From Symbiodinium sp. CCMP2592 (Eukaryota > Sar > Dinophyceae > Suessiales > Symbiodiniaceae), in assembly GCA_905221615.1 (NCBI GenBank), contig CAJNDT010000946.1, positions 1,025,865 to 1,089,864 of the forward strand: a stretch of 64,000 nt of DNA, read 5' to 3'. Below are positions 1 through 9,904 of this stretch, in pieces; the first letter of the stretch is position 1, and each line of letters begins with the position of its first letter. The notes below the pieces were generated by a model. That model was not told where the DNA came from, searched no databases, and saw only the letters and a program-made list of their open reading frames with translations. The position numbers and the translations under genes are program-made.

Positions 1-430
1 GATTAACTGTCGCTCGGGTCAAAACAGTGATCGCGTGCAATTACTTTCTGCATGCATCATGAGTCTCAGGCATGAGTGCATTGCAACAGCTTAAATACAG
101 GCCTGTTGGGCTCACTTGCTTGGCTGCACTTATTTGATCAGGTTACGTTGCTTGATATGTCTATATTGCTCCTTACATGTATGATATCACACACCCAAGA
201 TACTGAATAGAAACACGGTAATGTTGTGTGACACCGTGATCGCTTGGTAAAGAAGTAGCCAGGTAGTGTTGTGTGCCATGGCGACTGCTTGATACAGAGG
301 CAACACGGTCTGATCATGCAGTTCCTGATTCGGAGAGGCTCACTGCAAGTTTTGCGTTCAGTTCATCGCTGGGGACATGCCTTTTTCATGCTCGAATATA
401 GAAATATTGCAGAAAGGGTGGGCGCATGGG
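1..430. other. No gene recognised
   Basis: AT/GT-rich unique sequence with stops in all frames. I see no domain, repeat or RNA gene in it. It may be intron or untranslated sequence of a gene that begins to the left. Confidence 0.4.
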
Positions 431-431
431 G

Positions 432-486
432 GGGGTAGCATATATATATATATACACCCCAAACCCTAAACCCTAAACCCTGCACC
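432..486. repeat. TA tract followed by CCCTAAA telomere-like repeats
   Basis: A short (TA)n run is followed by about three CCCTAAA heptamers. This is the first of many interstitial telomere-type tracts in the window. Confidence 0.8.
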
Positions 487-564
487 CTGAAGAGCTTGAC
501 GGAAATCCGCAAGAAGGAGGCCCAGCAAGTCACCACGCTCCCGCAAGCAGTCGAAGATGCTGAG
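487..564 (+). CDS. Possible exon, lysine/glutamate-rich peptide
   Basis: An open + strand stretch reads KSLTEIRKKEAQQV and then TTLPQAVEDAE. It stops exactly where a MITE of family B begins. The residue mix fits an exposed or coiled-coil region and resembles the islands at 961-1037 and 1401-1796, so the three may be exons of one gene. No family is recognised and the length is within chance expectation. Confidence 0.3.
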
Positions 565-742
565 CCCAAAGGGTCCAAAGTACCTTTATAGTAGAATGTA
601 GGGTTTCTTAGTAATAGTCATAGTAATAGTATATAATAGTAATAGTAGTAGTAGTAGTAGTAGTTGTTGTTTGTAGGATTGGGAATTACTATTGTGATTT
701 GGGGAAGTATCCTCCATTACAGTACCTGGGACCCTTCGGGGA
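565..742. mobile_element. MITE family B, copy 1, with TAG microsatellite inside
   Basis: The left end CCCAAAGGGTCCAAAGTACC is mirrored by the right end, which reads CTGGGACCCTTCGGGG. The middle carries the family core (GTAGAATGTAGGG, AATTACTATTATGATTTGGGG). Its loop is expanded by a (TAG)n tract at about 601-663. Confidence 0.75.
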
Positions 743-830
743 GGCCAAGATTATAGCTACAGGGATGTGAAATCCCCCGGAGCTTAACTGATTGCTGTTC
801 CCTAAATCCAATACCATAATATAGAGGCCT

Positions 831-935
831 AGATAATTGCTTATCCTAGTTTTGGGATAGTGATAGTATTGATATACCCCCCCCCAAAAAAAAAAACAAA
901 GCATTCTTCTAATTATTAAGGCCCCTATATAAACC
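831..935. mobile_element. MITE family G fragment
   Basis: The right half (CTAATTATTAAGGCCCCTATA) matches family G. The left half is degenerate and holds poly-C and poly-A runs. Confidence 0.4.
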
Positions 936-960
936 TTCATATCCCCAATTCCAGCCCAAG

Positions 961-1037
961 ATGCTGACCTACAGACAGGATGATGCCGATGCATCAGTTC
1001 AGGACAACTTGCTGGAGAAGGAGAAGGAAGACTTCCG
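961..1037 (+). CDS. Possible exon, acidic coiled-coil peptide
   Basis: The open frame begins after a pyrimidine-rich AG acceptor (CAATTCCAG) and reads MLTYRQDDADASVQDNLLE then KEKEDFR. It ends at CCG|GTGGGT, where TTTAGGG repeats start. It may be an exon of the same gene as 1401-1796, but the phase across the intervening MITE does not join cleanly. No domain is recognised. Confidence 0.35.
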
Positions 1038-1080
1038 GTGGGTTTAGGGTTGAGGGTTTAGGGTTTGGGGTTTAGGGCTT
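1038..1080. repeat. TTTAGGG-like tract
   Basis: Degenerate TTTAGGG copies begin directly at a possible 5' splice site. Confidence 0.7.
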
Positions 1081-1240
1081 ATAGGTTTAGAGTTGGGGAG
1101 TTCCGAAGTTTTTGGGTTGGCAATTTTGGGGGTTCAGCATTTGGCGTTTCATTGGCGTTTAACACAATAGCTAACTCCAGCTCTTGGGATTCAGGGTGCA
1201 CGGTTTGGGGCATCCTGTTTCGGGTTCACATAGGCCCATA

Positions 1241-1399
1241 CGGTCCGAAGTACCTGTATAGGAGAATGTAGGGTTTCTGTGTCAGGAATTACTATTATGA
1301 TTTGGAGAGGTATCCCGCATAACAGTACTTCTATAGATTCATTCAAGGAACCCTATGGATCCCCGCTTAAGGTATCCCCTAGAAAAGTACCCTTTGGGA
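1241..1399. mobile_element. MITE family B, copy 2
   Basis: It contains the family core (GTAGGGTTTC, AATTACTATTATGATTTGG) and the terminal CCTTTGGGAGG, but the right half is diverged. It ends one base before a candidate exon. Confidence 0.6.
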
Positions 1400-1400
1400 G

Positions 1401-1796
1401 GATAAAGACTTGAGGAGCAAGGCTATGTCTCGGAAGATGTTCGCGCAGACAGATTGGCAGACCAAGGTAGACGACTTGCCGTCGCAGTCCGATCAAGCGA
1501 AGCAGGAGGAACTTGCGGCGATGCGTGGTCAGATGGAAACGAAGCTGGGGGAACTTGCGGCCCTGGCAGCAACCCTTAAGGCCAGTCATTGCGATGCTAA
1601 TTCGTTACCGTTACTGACAACGGCTTTGAACCGCAGATATGATGCGGCACTGGCACGGCAGGATTCAGAAGCCAAAGCCAGGGACACCGCCACGCAGTTC
1701 CATGCTGCGCAGCAGCAAAGGAGTACGTTTGAGTTGACTGGACAGTCTTGTCGTTGTCAAGGTCGCACGGCTGAGATCGACGCATGTCCGGCGTGA
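1401..1796 (+). CDS. Helical/coiled-coil protein segment, unassigned
   Basis: An open frame of about 130 codons starts after TTTGGGAG|G (AG|G acceptor form) and ends at a TGA. The peptide includes MFAQTDWQTKVDDLP, QEELAAMRGQMETKLGELAA and RRYDAALARQDSEAKARD. It is rich in Ala, Glu, Gln, Lys and Leu with heptad-like spacing, so I infer a coiled coil. The composition degrades after about 1720, which suggests a splice site there. I do not recognise a family. The protein character makes chance less likely than for most open frames nearby. Confidence 0.45.
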   Translation, partial: DKDLRSKAMSRKMFAQTDWQTKVDDLPSQSDQAKQEELAAMRGQMETKLGELAALAATLKASHCDANSLPLLTTALNRRYDAALARQDSEAKARDTATQFHAAQQQRSTFELTGQSCRCQGRTAEIDACPA

Positions 1797-2178
1797 GTTT
1801 GTCGTGGTGTTTCTGTTGAAGTTTACCACAGTTTTCCTTGCATGACTTCGCCAAACGACGGAAGCCTTCAAGTTCTGGACTCTGGATGATTAGATCTGTG
1901 TACGGACGGGCACAAGACGGGAGCGGACCAATTTTGATCCCCAGGGTAGTAATAGTATATGACCCATTAATGCGAGGGTACAACCCTTAAAGCAGAAGGT
2001 TTTGGATTTGCAGGTGGTTGTAAACACAATATCAAGCACCCGGAACACTATTCGAATTAGTAAGGCCGCTATATACGCATCTTGGAGATCCTATTTGTCC
2101 AACCTTGGCAGGGTTTTTGGGGTTTGGGGTTAGTGTGGAGCTGAGAGGTTGCAGGGTGGACGGAGGTTATGTTCTGCC
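1797..2178. other. No gene recognised
   Basis: Mixed sequence with short telomere-like pieces (GGGGTTTGGGGTTAG near 2120). No motif is seen. Confidence 0.4.
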
Positions 2179-2270
2179 GTAAGGCTCCGAAAAGGGTCAT
2201 GGGCTCTCTGGGGGCTTTGGGGGCTAAGGTTTGGGATCACACTGCGAGGGTCCAGGAGCCTTAGGGTGAA
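2179..2270. repeat. Dispersed repeat U, copy 3
   Basis: A segment of about 90 bp running from TAAGGCTCC to GGTCCAGGAGCCTTAGG. It shares its core (GGGGGCTTTGGGGGCTA, GGGTCCAGGAGCCTTA) with the inserts at 35911-36012 and 36519-36619. Confidence 0.65.
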
Positions 2271-2392
2271 TCCTGTGGTAGCTCGCCTTATCATTCATTA
2301 TCTTGGCTCCTGCAGCGCCAACCTCAAATCTGCAGCTTTCCCCGTAAACCCTATACCCCTAAAGCCCTGTAACCCAATAAATCAAAAGGGGA

Positions 2393-2505
2393 AAAGGAGG
2401 GACCCGCAATGGGGACCCCTTATTCCATAATGGGCTATATAATGGGTATATAATGGCGATATTTCGGATATATACCTAGGGGTCGTTATTAAGGGTCCCT
2501 CCTTT
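2393..2505. mobile_element. Hairpin element (singleton)
   Basis: The ends AAAGGAGGGACCC and GGGTCCCTCCTTT are exact inverted repeats around an AT-rich core. Confidence 0.7.
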
Positions 2506-2643
2506 ATCCTTGAAGCTGGAAACTTCGCCCAACCCCGCAGTGGCCGATAGGGTTTAGGGTTTGAGGTTTAGGGTTCCTCCGACTGAGCCGCAGCCGATCT
2601 TAGACGTAACGCTGGAGTTGCGTGCGGTGCATCCTTGAAAACC

Positions 2644-2762
2644 GTAAGGGTCCAACGTGCCCAAAATATTTAGTTAGTATATACTTTGACTTGAAATTAT
2701 ATAAATATAGGTGCATTGGGCCTGTAAAGTATATACTACTTGGGCACATGGAATCTTAGGGA
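2644..2762. mobile_element. MITE family A, copy 1
   Basis: It has the inverted ends TAAGGGTCCAACGTGCCC and GGGCACATGGAATCTTAGGG and the family core TAGTATATACTTTG. The left end is slightly diverged. Confidence 0.65.
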
Positions 2763-3237
2763 AAGCTACAGAGCCTGCCTATTGACTTGAGAAGGCTTCA
2801 AAGCACACCCCGGCAATGTCTCAGTTCAAGATGCTGGTTGGGTTCAGGTTCAGGCTTTGGGGGGGCTTAAGGTAAATGGCACCTCAGGGTCTCTCGTTTC
2901 TCGAAAATGGACTAGAGTGATGCACGCATAGGCTTTAAGCAGCGGTAGCATGAGAGGGAATCTGACCTAGGCCTAGGCGTAGACATATGGTACGGTCGCC
3001 CGAGTTCTCATGCCCAGGACGCGGTGCCTTCGGCAATCCAGGCGAGACTTTGCTGCTGCAGTGGTTTGCCTATTCTGAATGCTACAGGGTTCCTCGAGGT
3101 CCCCACGAACTCCCAAAACCCCATGGTAGAAGCCCAAAGTTAGAAACACGATAGCTTCAATCCTTAAGGGTGGTGCATATGAAATCCCAGCATTGTCTGT
3201 CCTTAATCCGATTTCCAACTTTCTGGGGTTCACTAAT
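2763..3237. other. No gene assigned
   Basis: Open patches occur on both strands, including an 86-codon minus-strand frame at 2973-3233. None shows a recognisable motif. Confidence 0.35.
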
Positions 3238-3240
3238 ATC

Positions 3241-3319
3241 GGGGCCTAACTTTAGTATACGTATATTGTAATTACAAAGGATCCCCAAACCTGTATTCTA
3301 ACTACTATTGAGGGCCCTA
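3241..3319. mobile_element. MITE family G, copy 1
   Basis: It runs from GGGGCCTAA to GAGGGCCCTACAGTA with the family inner sequence CCCCAAACCTGTATTCTAA. It is degenerate. Confidence 0.5.
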
Positions 3320-3437
3320 CAGTATATGTCAACCTAGACCGTCAGCGCTGAATCCAAAGCCTCGCACAGAGGAGTCAGAAATAAGCATGTGGGGTAAAAA
3401 CCCGAGACAAGAGCTGCCTACAGATTCAGTCTCTGTT

Positions 3438-3549
3438 ACCCTAACGGTCCATGTACCCATATGGCATATGCTTTGGGCCCAATGTACCTATATAGGGAGC
3501 ACTTTAAGGCCAGTGTATATACTATATGAGTACACGGACCCTTAGGGTT
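3438..3549. mobile_element. MITE family A, copy 2
   Basis: Near-complete: CCCTAACGGTCCATGTACCC on the left, TACACGGACCCTTAGGG on the right, and GCATATGCTTTGGGCCC with TATATAGGG inside. Confidence 0.8.
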
Positions 3550-4058
3550 AGATTGAAGACGATTGAACAGGGTGCAGGAGCTACTCTCCCCGGTCTTAAA
3601 GGAGATATTTCAAGTAGAACAGAGAACCCGAAGCCCTGATTCCGAATAGTCGCTCACAGAAATCCTAAAGCCAAACAGCTGTTGTTAAGTCCTAAATACT
3701 GCCTTGCAACTATAGAGCCTTATCTCGAGCCACTGCAATCCCAAAGCTACAGCGCCCTAAATCCTACAATCCTGATATCTCAACTTTCGCAGGCCTCAAC
3801 CTAGCAGTAGAGTAGGTCACCTTCAACATTTTGGGGGGGTACCATAATCCCGGATAGCCCCGACATAATTGCAATGTACTCCGAAAGGTTAACCTTTGGT
3901 TTCCCAGGATACTCGACAAGTAGGCTAAGCACCATACCCAACCCTATCATAACTACACGCTTCTTTATTGGCCCGGGAGTTCATCAGCTACGGCAAAATA
4001 TACTGCTGTGGAACTTCAAGGTAGGCCGTAGTTACACAGACAATCAACAGATCCGCAG
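3550..4058. other. No gene assigned
   Basis: A short + strand patch at about 3577-3630 (VQELLSPVLKEIFQVEQRT) could be an exon upstream of the EF-hand exon. It has no diagnostic motif. Confidence 0.3.
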
Positions 4059-4132
4059 TGAGGAAGTTCGCTTCTCTTGATAGCGACGATAGTGGCGAGC
4101 TGGGTTACCGGGAGACGCTCGGCATACTGAAG
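4059..4132 (+). CDS. EF-hand calcium-binding exon
   Basis: The exon lies between CCGCAG| and |GTGTAAAG. It encodes a helix-loop-helix, RKFASL-DSDDSGELGYRE-TLGILK. The 12-residue loop fits the EF-hand rule: Asp at 1, Asp at 3, Ser at 5, Gly at 6, Leu at 8 and Glu at 12. It should bind calcium. Such loops occur in calmodulin-like proteins, calcium-dependent kinases and protist cation channels, and one exon does not say which. A weaker EF-like exon at 8714-8762 may belong to the same gene. The rest of the gene is not resolved. Confidence 0.65.
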
Positions 4133-4944
4133 GTGTAAAGCTTGAGCTTCACGGCATACTATAGGGGTATGGACAACCTATGGTATCCCCCGTTGCAGTC
4201 CTCATAAAATCATACGATATAGTATCCCACAAGCCCTATTCTAACAAGTAAGATGCCTATCCCCCTAAAGTAGTTGTAGTGTAACACATTTCAAATCCCT
4301 ATTCTAAGGCTCAAGACTCCTTTGCCAGAACCTTGTAATTCGTCCTTGTAGTATCCTTCGAACCTTTCGAAGGAAACGTTGAAGGATACCTTTTTTCAGG
4401 ATGAAGGCCACTTACTTTGTTGGGGTTTATTTCGGTGTTCAACCCTGTACCCTAAACACTGGGTCTGTTGGGTGTGTGGGTGTGTGTACTTCGCTTTTGC
4501 TGCGGAGTTTTCGGTTAGTTTGTCAGGCTTGGGCTTGCGGTTTCGGCTTGCAGGATACCTTTAGGGTCCTTTAGGGCTGTAGGGTTTAGGGCGCAGGGTA
4601 GGATTTTGAGTTCAGCACTCAAAACGTCATGTCGTTTGTTCCAGGGATTCCAGGGTTTGTAAAGCTCTTATGTAACCCCAAACCGCCTTCGGCCCAAGAC
4701 CTAAACACGGAAGCCCTTCAAGCCTAAGCCCTGAAAAGACGAGGGTTTGGTTGTGATATTTGGCTGTTCACGTCGGTGGCAGTCTTGCCGCCCGGGCTTT
4801 CGGATTACGGATTCTCAGGGCTTTGGCGCCTTGGGGTTAGGATTCTTCGGGCTTTGCCCTAGAACTTCGGGGTAGGGTTCAGGGTTTGAGGTTTGAGGTT
4901 GAGGGGGTTGAGGGTTTAGGAGGTAAAAGCCAGGGATTTACGGG
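4133..4944. other. Intron or spacer with telomere-like patches
   Basis: Contains degenerate MITE remnants (about 4150-4290) and TTTAGGG/GGGTTGAGG patches near 4560-4600 and 4870-4925. No coding motif is recognised. Confidence 0.4.
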
Positions 4945-5031
4945 TACCTGGACCCCAAAAGTATATATAATAATAGCCTTTTTGTGGTTTTTTGGTGCAA
5001 TTATTTTACCTACTTTTGGAGGTCTAGGTAG
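4945..5031. mobile_element. MITE family D, copy 1
   Basis: Inverted ends ACCTGGACCCCAAAAGTA and TACTTTTGGAGGTCTAGGT flank the family core ATAATAGCCTTTT...ATTATTTTACC. Confidence 0.8.
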
Positions 5032-5427
5032 GCGCCTTGGGCGTGAGGGGAAGGACATTCGGGGTTCGGGGTTGGGCACTATGTTGGTTACCGAAAGTAA
5101 TCTGAAGAAGCAATTGAAGCTATTTTAAGACCCGAGTGATCAGCTACAGCCCACGGGTCCAAACTGCCAGCAACCACCTGGGGTCCAATCTTTTCGTTGT
5201 CTTCAGAGCTTTTCAACATCATATTGGGCACTGTGTGGATAGGCTTGGGCGTTGAGAATCTGTAGAGTTTAAAATATCAGTATTTAGAGCCGAAAGCCTG
5301 TTTGCTTCTTCGGCATCTAGGCATTGTGCTCCAAACGTGACTCGGGTCCAGAGGTATACCCGTAACCCTCACCCGGTAAGTTGTTCTGGTATCCTCAAGT
5401 TCAAGTAGCTCGTCATAGTCTTGTACT

Positions 5428-5527
5428 GTAGGGGCCTTAGAAATTACCTACACTGTTTTGCGGGTGCCTCATGACAATTACAGTAGAATGGGCCCCAAAA
5501 CCCTGCTCGAATTATGAAGGCCCCTAA
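5428..5527. mobile_element. MITE family G, copy 2
   Basis: Inverted ends TAGGGGCCTTAGAAATTA and AATTATGAAGGCCCCTA, with GGGCCCCAAAACCCT inside. Confidence 0.75.
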
Positions 5528-5679
5528 AGTATATCCGTAGCGTCAAAGAATGTCAGAAACTCTGGACACCCTACACCCCAAGCCCAAAGCCAAACTATCT
5601 CAACGTTGGTCCTCCTCATGAAATTTCTTTGGGCCGTTCCTGTAATGCCAACAGAACGCCCATCGTCCTCGTAGGATTT

Positions 5680-5778
5680 GGGAGTTTCCGAAAATTAGGA
5701 GTACCTTATCTTGGGGTCCTTAAATAGGGATCCTACTATTTATTATAGAAGGGTCCCGTAAATTTTCGGAAAGTCCCA
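5680..5778. mobile_element. MITE family H, copy 1
   Basis: Inverted ends GGGAGTTTCCGAAAATTA and AATTTTCGGAAAGTCCCA, with internal GGGATCCTACTATT. Confidence 0.8.
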
Positions 5779-5911
5779 TTTAGGGTTGAGGGGTTTCGGT
5801 ATCTTACCCAGATCTGATGTCTTCAGCTCTTTAGCCCAAAGCTTCTCCAAAGCAGGGCCAAAGCAGGGCTCTGCCCAAGTTTTCTGTAAACACCATCCTC
5901 GCTCGTTTGCT

Positions 5912-6070
5912 CAGAGGTTAAGCTGGGTCCTTCCGGTTACTTGGAGTGGGGTTTTGAGGGAACTTCTTTACGCTGAGGAGAGGAAGGAACCCGGAGAAAT
6001 GGCAGAACTACTTACTCAGGTCCTATTTTACGGGGTTTCTGAATTTGAGACTTTGGATGTTGCAAGATAA
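5912..6070 (+). CDS. Possible exon, unassigned
   Basis: The open frame follows a pyrimidine-rich acceptor (CTCGTTTGCTCAG). It includes RLSWVLPVTWSGV and LRELLYAEERKEPGEMAELL. A donor is possible at CTCAG|GTCC near 6019. No family is recognised. Confidence 0.3.
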   Translation, partial: QRLSWVLPVTWSGVLRELLYAEERKEPGEMAELLTQVLFYGVSEFETLDVAR

Positions 6071-7130
6071 AGGGCTGGAATGTGCTTGCATGTTTGGAGT
6101 CGTGCGTTGTAGGCATTCAGGATGTGGAGTTGCGTTCGGCTTGTTTATAGGGAAGCGGAAACTATGAACGCGAGATTTGAGGTTGTTTTAAAGCAACTCG
6201 GATTGTTTTAAATCAAGGATGGTTTCGGATTGTTTCAAGACAATCTCTTTCCGATAAATTGCTCTAAACAACCCGAGACAGCGGCACATTTAACCCACTT
6301 GAGCGGCAGCCTTCGCCGTGGGTCACTGGTGTCGAACTGTTGCTGCCCACTGACATTCCATAACGGCTGAAGGATTAGCCCATTCAAAGACCCACCAGCA
6401 TAGCCTTGCTGCGCAGTGTAGGGAATGCCAACGCCCACCGAAACAGAAGGATCTTTGACAGTACCTCTTGAATAAATCACGATTGAATGGCCATAAATTT
6501 AAACACTCGGCAGCTAGCTTACGGTCTGGACGCGTTGGTCTGGAGATCGCGAAAGGGGGTTTGCGAATTTAGTTCTTCTCGGAGTTGCCTCGTCTAGTTT
6601 TACTTCGGCAGTCTGCCCTGTTTTAGGACCCGCGAACCTTTTCCGACTGAATTAAAATCTAGCCGCTTCGGAACCAGAGGCAGCCACAGTCGAATCATGA
6701 ATTGGTCCGATAGCCCATTGAACCAAATTCTAAACCCTAAACCCAACGAAGGCTTCTGCCGCTGCTGAAGCCGGGCGTACCATTGGCACAACTGGAGGTC
6801 GGCCGGCCAAGGTTCGTGCATAGCAGTATTAGTAGCAGCTGCAGCAGCAGTGGTAGTGCTGGTGGCAATGGCAGCAGTGGCAGTGGCGGCATTGGCAGCA
6901 GTGGCAAGTGGCAAAGCAGTAGCGCAGCAATAGCGTAGCAACAACAGAAACTGTAGCATTACCAGCGCTACTGGTGTTATACTTGTGTCATTCTCGCTCT
7001 ACTAGCAACCAGTTCTAGAAGGACAGGATGAAGATGAACAAGTATCAGCAGTATGCATTCGCATTAACTTCCGTGTTCGTTTCAAGCTTCGTCTTCGTGT
7101 GCGTATTCAGTTTTGTGTTCACAGCCGTAG
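6071..7130. other. Unassigned; GCA-rich microsatellite near the right end
   Basis: Open patches occur on both strands. An 81-codon minus frame at 6235-6480 and a + strand patch at about 6379-6460 overlap, so neither can be trusted. A CAG/GCA-rich low-complexity tract spans about 6831-6925. Confidence 0.35.
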
Positions 7131-7135
7131 TCGTA

Positions 7136-7147
7136 GTGCGTAGTCGT

Positions 7148-7203
<56 letters not shown>

Positions 7204-7254
7204 AAATTACTAGCAGTACCAGTTACTACAACAACTACAACTACAACAACGAAA

Positions 7255-7288
<34 letters not shown>

Positions 7289-7505
7289 CTACTACTACTA
7301 CTACTACTACTACAACTGCTACCGCTACTACCACTACCACTACCACTACCACTCCCCCTCCCACTACCACTACCACTACCACTACCACTACCACTACCAC
7401 TACCACTACCACTACCACTACCACTACCACTAGTACTACTACTGCTACTACTACTACTACTGCTGTTGCTGCTGCTGCTACTACTACTACTACTACTTCA
7501 TCACT
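7136..7505. repeat. Trinucleotide mosaic array
   Basis: A continuous run of (CGTAGT)n, (AGT)n, (ACT)n, (CCACTA)n and (CTG/CTA)n units. On the minus strand it opens a valine/alanine-only frame (7119-7655) that is a repeat artefact. Confidence 0.95.
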
Positions 7506-7669
7506 ACGACGACTTAGTAAACTGCTACTGCTATTCCTGTTCAAGCACCAGGCTAGTGCCTCAGCTGTTCGTCTTGGACTTTGGAGGCGAATCCCGTACG
7601 ATTCCGAATCGCGTCGTTCTCCGCAGAAATATCTGTCAGAAAATGCTATACCCAAGTCTCCGCAATTTT

Positions 7670-7779
7670 CTGCTTGGGTCTTAGTAGGGATTGGGAAAAT
7701 GGGTTATTGGGACGACTCCTAAACACATACGAACTACTATAGGGATCCATTCCCCCATTGCCTGCTAAGCACCAGACAG
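7670..7779. mobile_element. MITE family N, copy 1
   Basis: The right end CCTGCTAAGCACCAGACAG matches the second copy at 34664-34776. The left end is diverged. GGGATCCATTCCCCC is shared. Confidence 0.75.
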
Positions 7780-7935
7780 TTCTTGCTTGCACCGGCGGTT
7801 CTTGCTACCCCGCCGACCGCCCGGGCTGAACCCTCCGTACTCCGTTTATAGCAGCCGTTGCATTCGTCGGCCCGGAACCAAGCGTGTAGCTAAACATCTC
7901 AATCGACAGTTTCTCCATAGGTACTGCCCCCATGC
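7780..7935. other. Open patch, unassigned
   Basis: Several frames are open through this GC-rich stretch, one reading FLLAPAVLATPPTARAEPSV, signal-peptide-like. No start and no family are evident. Confidence 0.25.
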
Positions 7936-8028
7936 AGTAAGAGTCTATAATAGGGCTACGAATAAGGTCCTGATATATCTATATTAGGAATATTATTCAA
8001 CTATCACTGAGTGGGGGCCGTACCCAAG
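7936..8028. mobile_element. Dispersed element Q, copy 1
   Basis: Its reverse complement closely matches 31039-31131 (GGGTACGGCCCCCACTCAG, AGCCCTATTATAGA). Confidence 0.75.
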
Positions 8029-8200
8029 TTTCTCCCGAAACCCTCAGCTGAAAGTTACCCTTACACTGTCAAGCATAACCCCCAAGTGCACAACAGCAAC
8101 ACGTAGCCGGTCAGGCAGTAATGCAAAGCTTGGATACAGACAGCAAGGACCTCAGGACGTCATCAGGATTGAGGTTGTGGGTTTTTGGGGCTTAGGTTGT

Positions 8201-8293
8201 TACCCATAGGCCCCATAGTAGATCCTTTTTGGGGTTCATATCTTGAACTCTATAAGTTAATCCCAAAAAGGAACTACTATGGGGCCTATGGGT
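8201..8293. mobile_element. Hairpin element O (singleton)
   Basis: Inverted ends ACCCATAGGCCCCATAGTAG and CTACTATGGGGCCTATGGGT surround TTTTTGGG...CCCAAAAA. Confidence 0.8.
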
Positions 8294-8713
8294 GGTGCAG
8301 ATGAGTGAGCTGTGTTTGAATGCGGTTCTGGTATAGGTGGTATATGGGTTCAGACGGAGGTAGTCTTGCAACTGCGCAGGGCGGATCACAGCAAGATGCA
8401 GGCAGGACTCTGTCCACAGGATTTCTGACACATTGGGTTTTGTGTTTTAGGGTCGTGCATGTGTTTTGTTTCCGGTTGAAGGGGAACACGAACGCGGCTG
8501 GCTACCACAAATGAAGATTCAAAGTTCAGAGTTGCTAATGGGTCACTGAAGCACATATGGCCATATTTCGAATCTCAGCCCGTAGCATTTCCAACACCGT
8601 CATTATTAGTGGAGCCATTGCCGCTATCAATAATCATCCACTGCCTTAAGCAGTTTTTCAGTCACAGCACCGAGCCCCAATTTCCTTGATTTCGGCTGCA
8701 GCACAGACTGCAG
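8294..8713. other. No gene assigned
   Basis: Overlapping open patches on both strands near 8330-8430 cannot be resolved. No motif is seen. Confidence 0.3.
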
Positions 8714-8762
8714 TGAAGATCTAGGCAGCGGTGGAGTTGACGTGCTCGAGTACGCAGGCAAA
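8714..8762 (+). CDS. Degenerate EF-hand-like exon
   Basis: The segment after CTGCAG| reads SEDLGSGGVDVLEYAGK. It matches an EF-hand loop at Ser5, Gly6, Val8, Asp9 and Glu12, but has Glu at position 1 and Leu at position 3. If real it is a weakened site of the gene that holds the exon at 4059. Confidence 0.3.
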
Positions 8763-9650
8763 GTCAGGGGTTTAGGGCTGCAAGGGAATTTTGGGGGGTT
8801 TAGCGTTAACTATAGTCTCCTTAGAGATTATTTTTAGTTTTGTTCATATAAAACCCAAGAGAATATTAAAAAAACTATTTTTATTATTATGCTTCTAGGG
8901 GGGGTTTAGTGTTAAGGGTTTGGAGCAGTCTTTGAGTTTCAGATCGTAGGTTGTCAGCTTGGAAGACACCGGAGAGCCGCAAGACAACCCGACTCTGTAA
9001 ATCAAAAACAACCCAAGGCCCCAAGGCACCGTTTCATGCGGCTGACTATTTACTTATTATTACCTCTTCGTTGAGAGGTGGAGTCCTTTCAGCTCAGCCG
9101 GTCATTTTTCCGAACGCTTATTTAGCGACCGTACGGGCGCATCGTCTTGAGTCTTGTTGTTGGACTTTTCAGTTGTTGATTGTCGGATGCCCGCGTTGGT
9201 GTGTTTCATGATTGTGGCTTCTCCTTTGATTTATACCACTTCACTCTGCATGTCCAGACAAATACATAACTCGGCTGCCGCAGCTTATCATCCGCAGATT
9301 GCTTGTGTTATGATAGTTTGTTTACTTACTTGTTCCATATCATGATGCGGTGCTGCCATGTCTTCATAGTTTTGTGCATGCTTCAATCGACACCATTATG
9401 AGGCCTTGAGTGTCAAGGTATTGTGTGTCTAGGAGTTAGGGCATTGGCACAGTGATGCTGTGACACTAGTCTGCCATGTTGTTAAACTGCTGCACTGACT
9501 AGTGACTAGTTTTCATGTTTGCTTGACGATATTATTCTCCGTGGATTCTCGCTATGTAGTTGGTACTCCCATACACATGCAGAGCCCCGACTGTAAACCC
9601 TGAACCTATAACCTGAACCTCAATCACGTAAACTCTGAGCTCTGGACCTT
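8763..9650. other. T-rich stretch, possibly 3' untranslated
   Basis: Pyrimidine-rich sequence with many stops follows the last EF-like island. I see no terminator or polyadenylation signal that I can name. Confidence 0.3.
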
Positions 9651-9821
9651 ATGTCCAATGTAAGGGACGCAAACATTTCCCCGGTTTGGAGTTTCTCTGA
9701 GTTTCAGGATCTCTTTCCAGGATGTTTTGATCCTGCAGCACGCAAAAAGCAGCTCTGCTGTTGTGTTTGTGGTGGTGTAAACAAGGAAGTTTGTCAAGAA
9801 GAGGTGTTCTTCGGCATATAG
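9651..9821 (+). CDS. Small cysteine-rich open frame
   Basis: ATG to TAG, 56 codons. The peptide includes VWSFSEFQDLFPGCFDP and KKQLCCCVCGGVNKEVCQEE. A minus-strand frame overlaps it (9649-9843). The Cys pattern is suggestive but matches no family I know. Confidence 0.25.
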   Translation: MSNVRDANISPVWSFSEFQDLFPGCFDPAARKKQLCCCVCGGVNKEVCQEEVFFGI

Positions 9822-9876
9822 GACGGAAGCCGACCGGAAGCAATCACTGACAAGCTGATGATTGACTTTGAGACGG

Positions 9877-9904
9877 TGTGTGTGTGTGTGTGGGGGGGGG
9901 GGCG
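9877..9904. repeat. GT/G microsatellite
   Basis: A (GT)n run passes into poly-G. Confidence 0.9.

Noticed and set aside
7119..7655. 178-codon minus-strand frame
   Set aside because: Mostly valine and alanine encoded by trinucleotide repeats; an artefact of the microsatellite.
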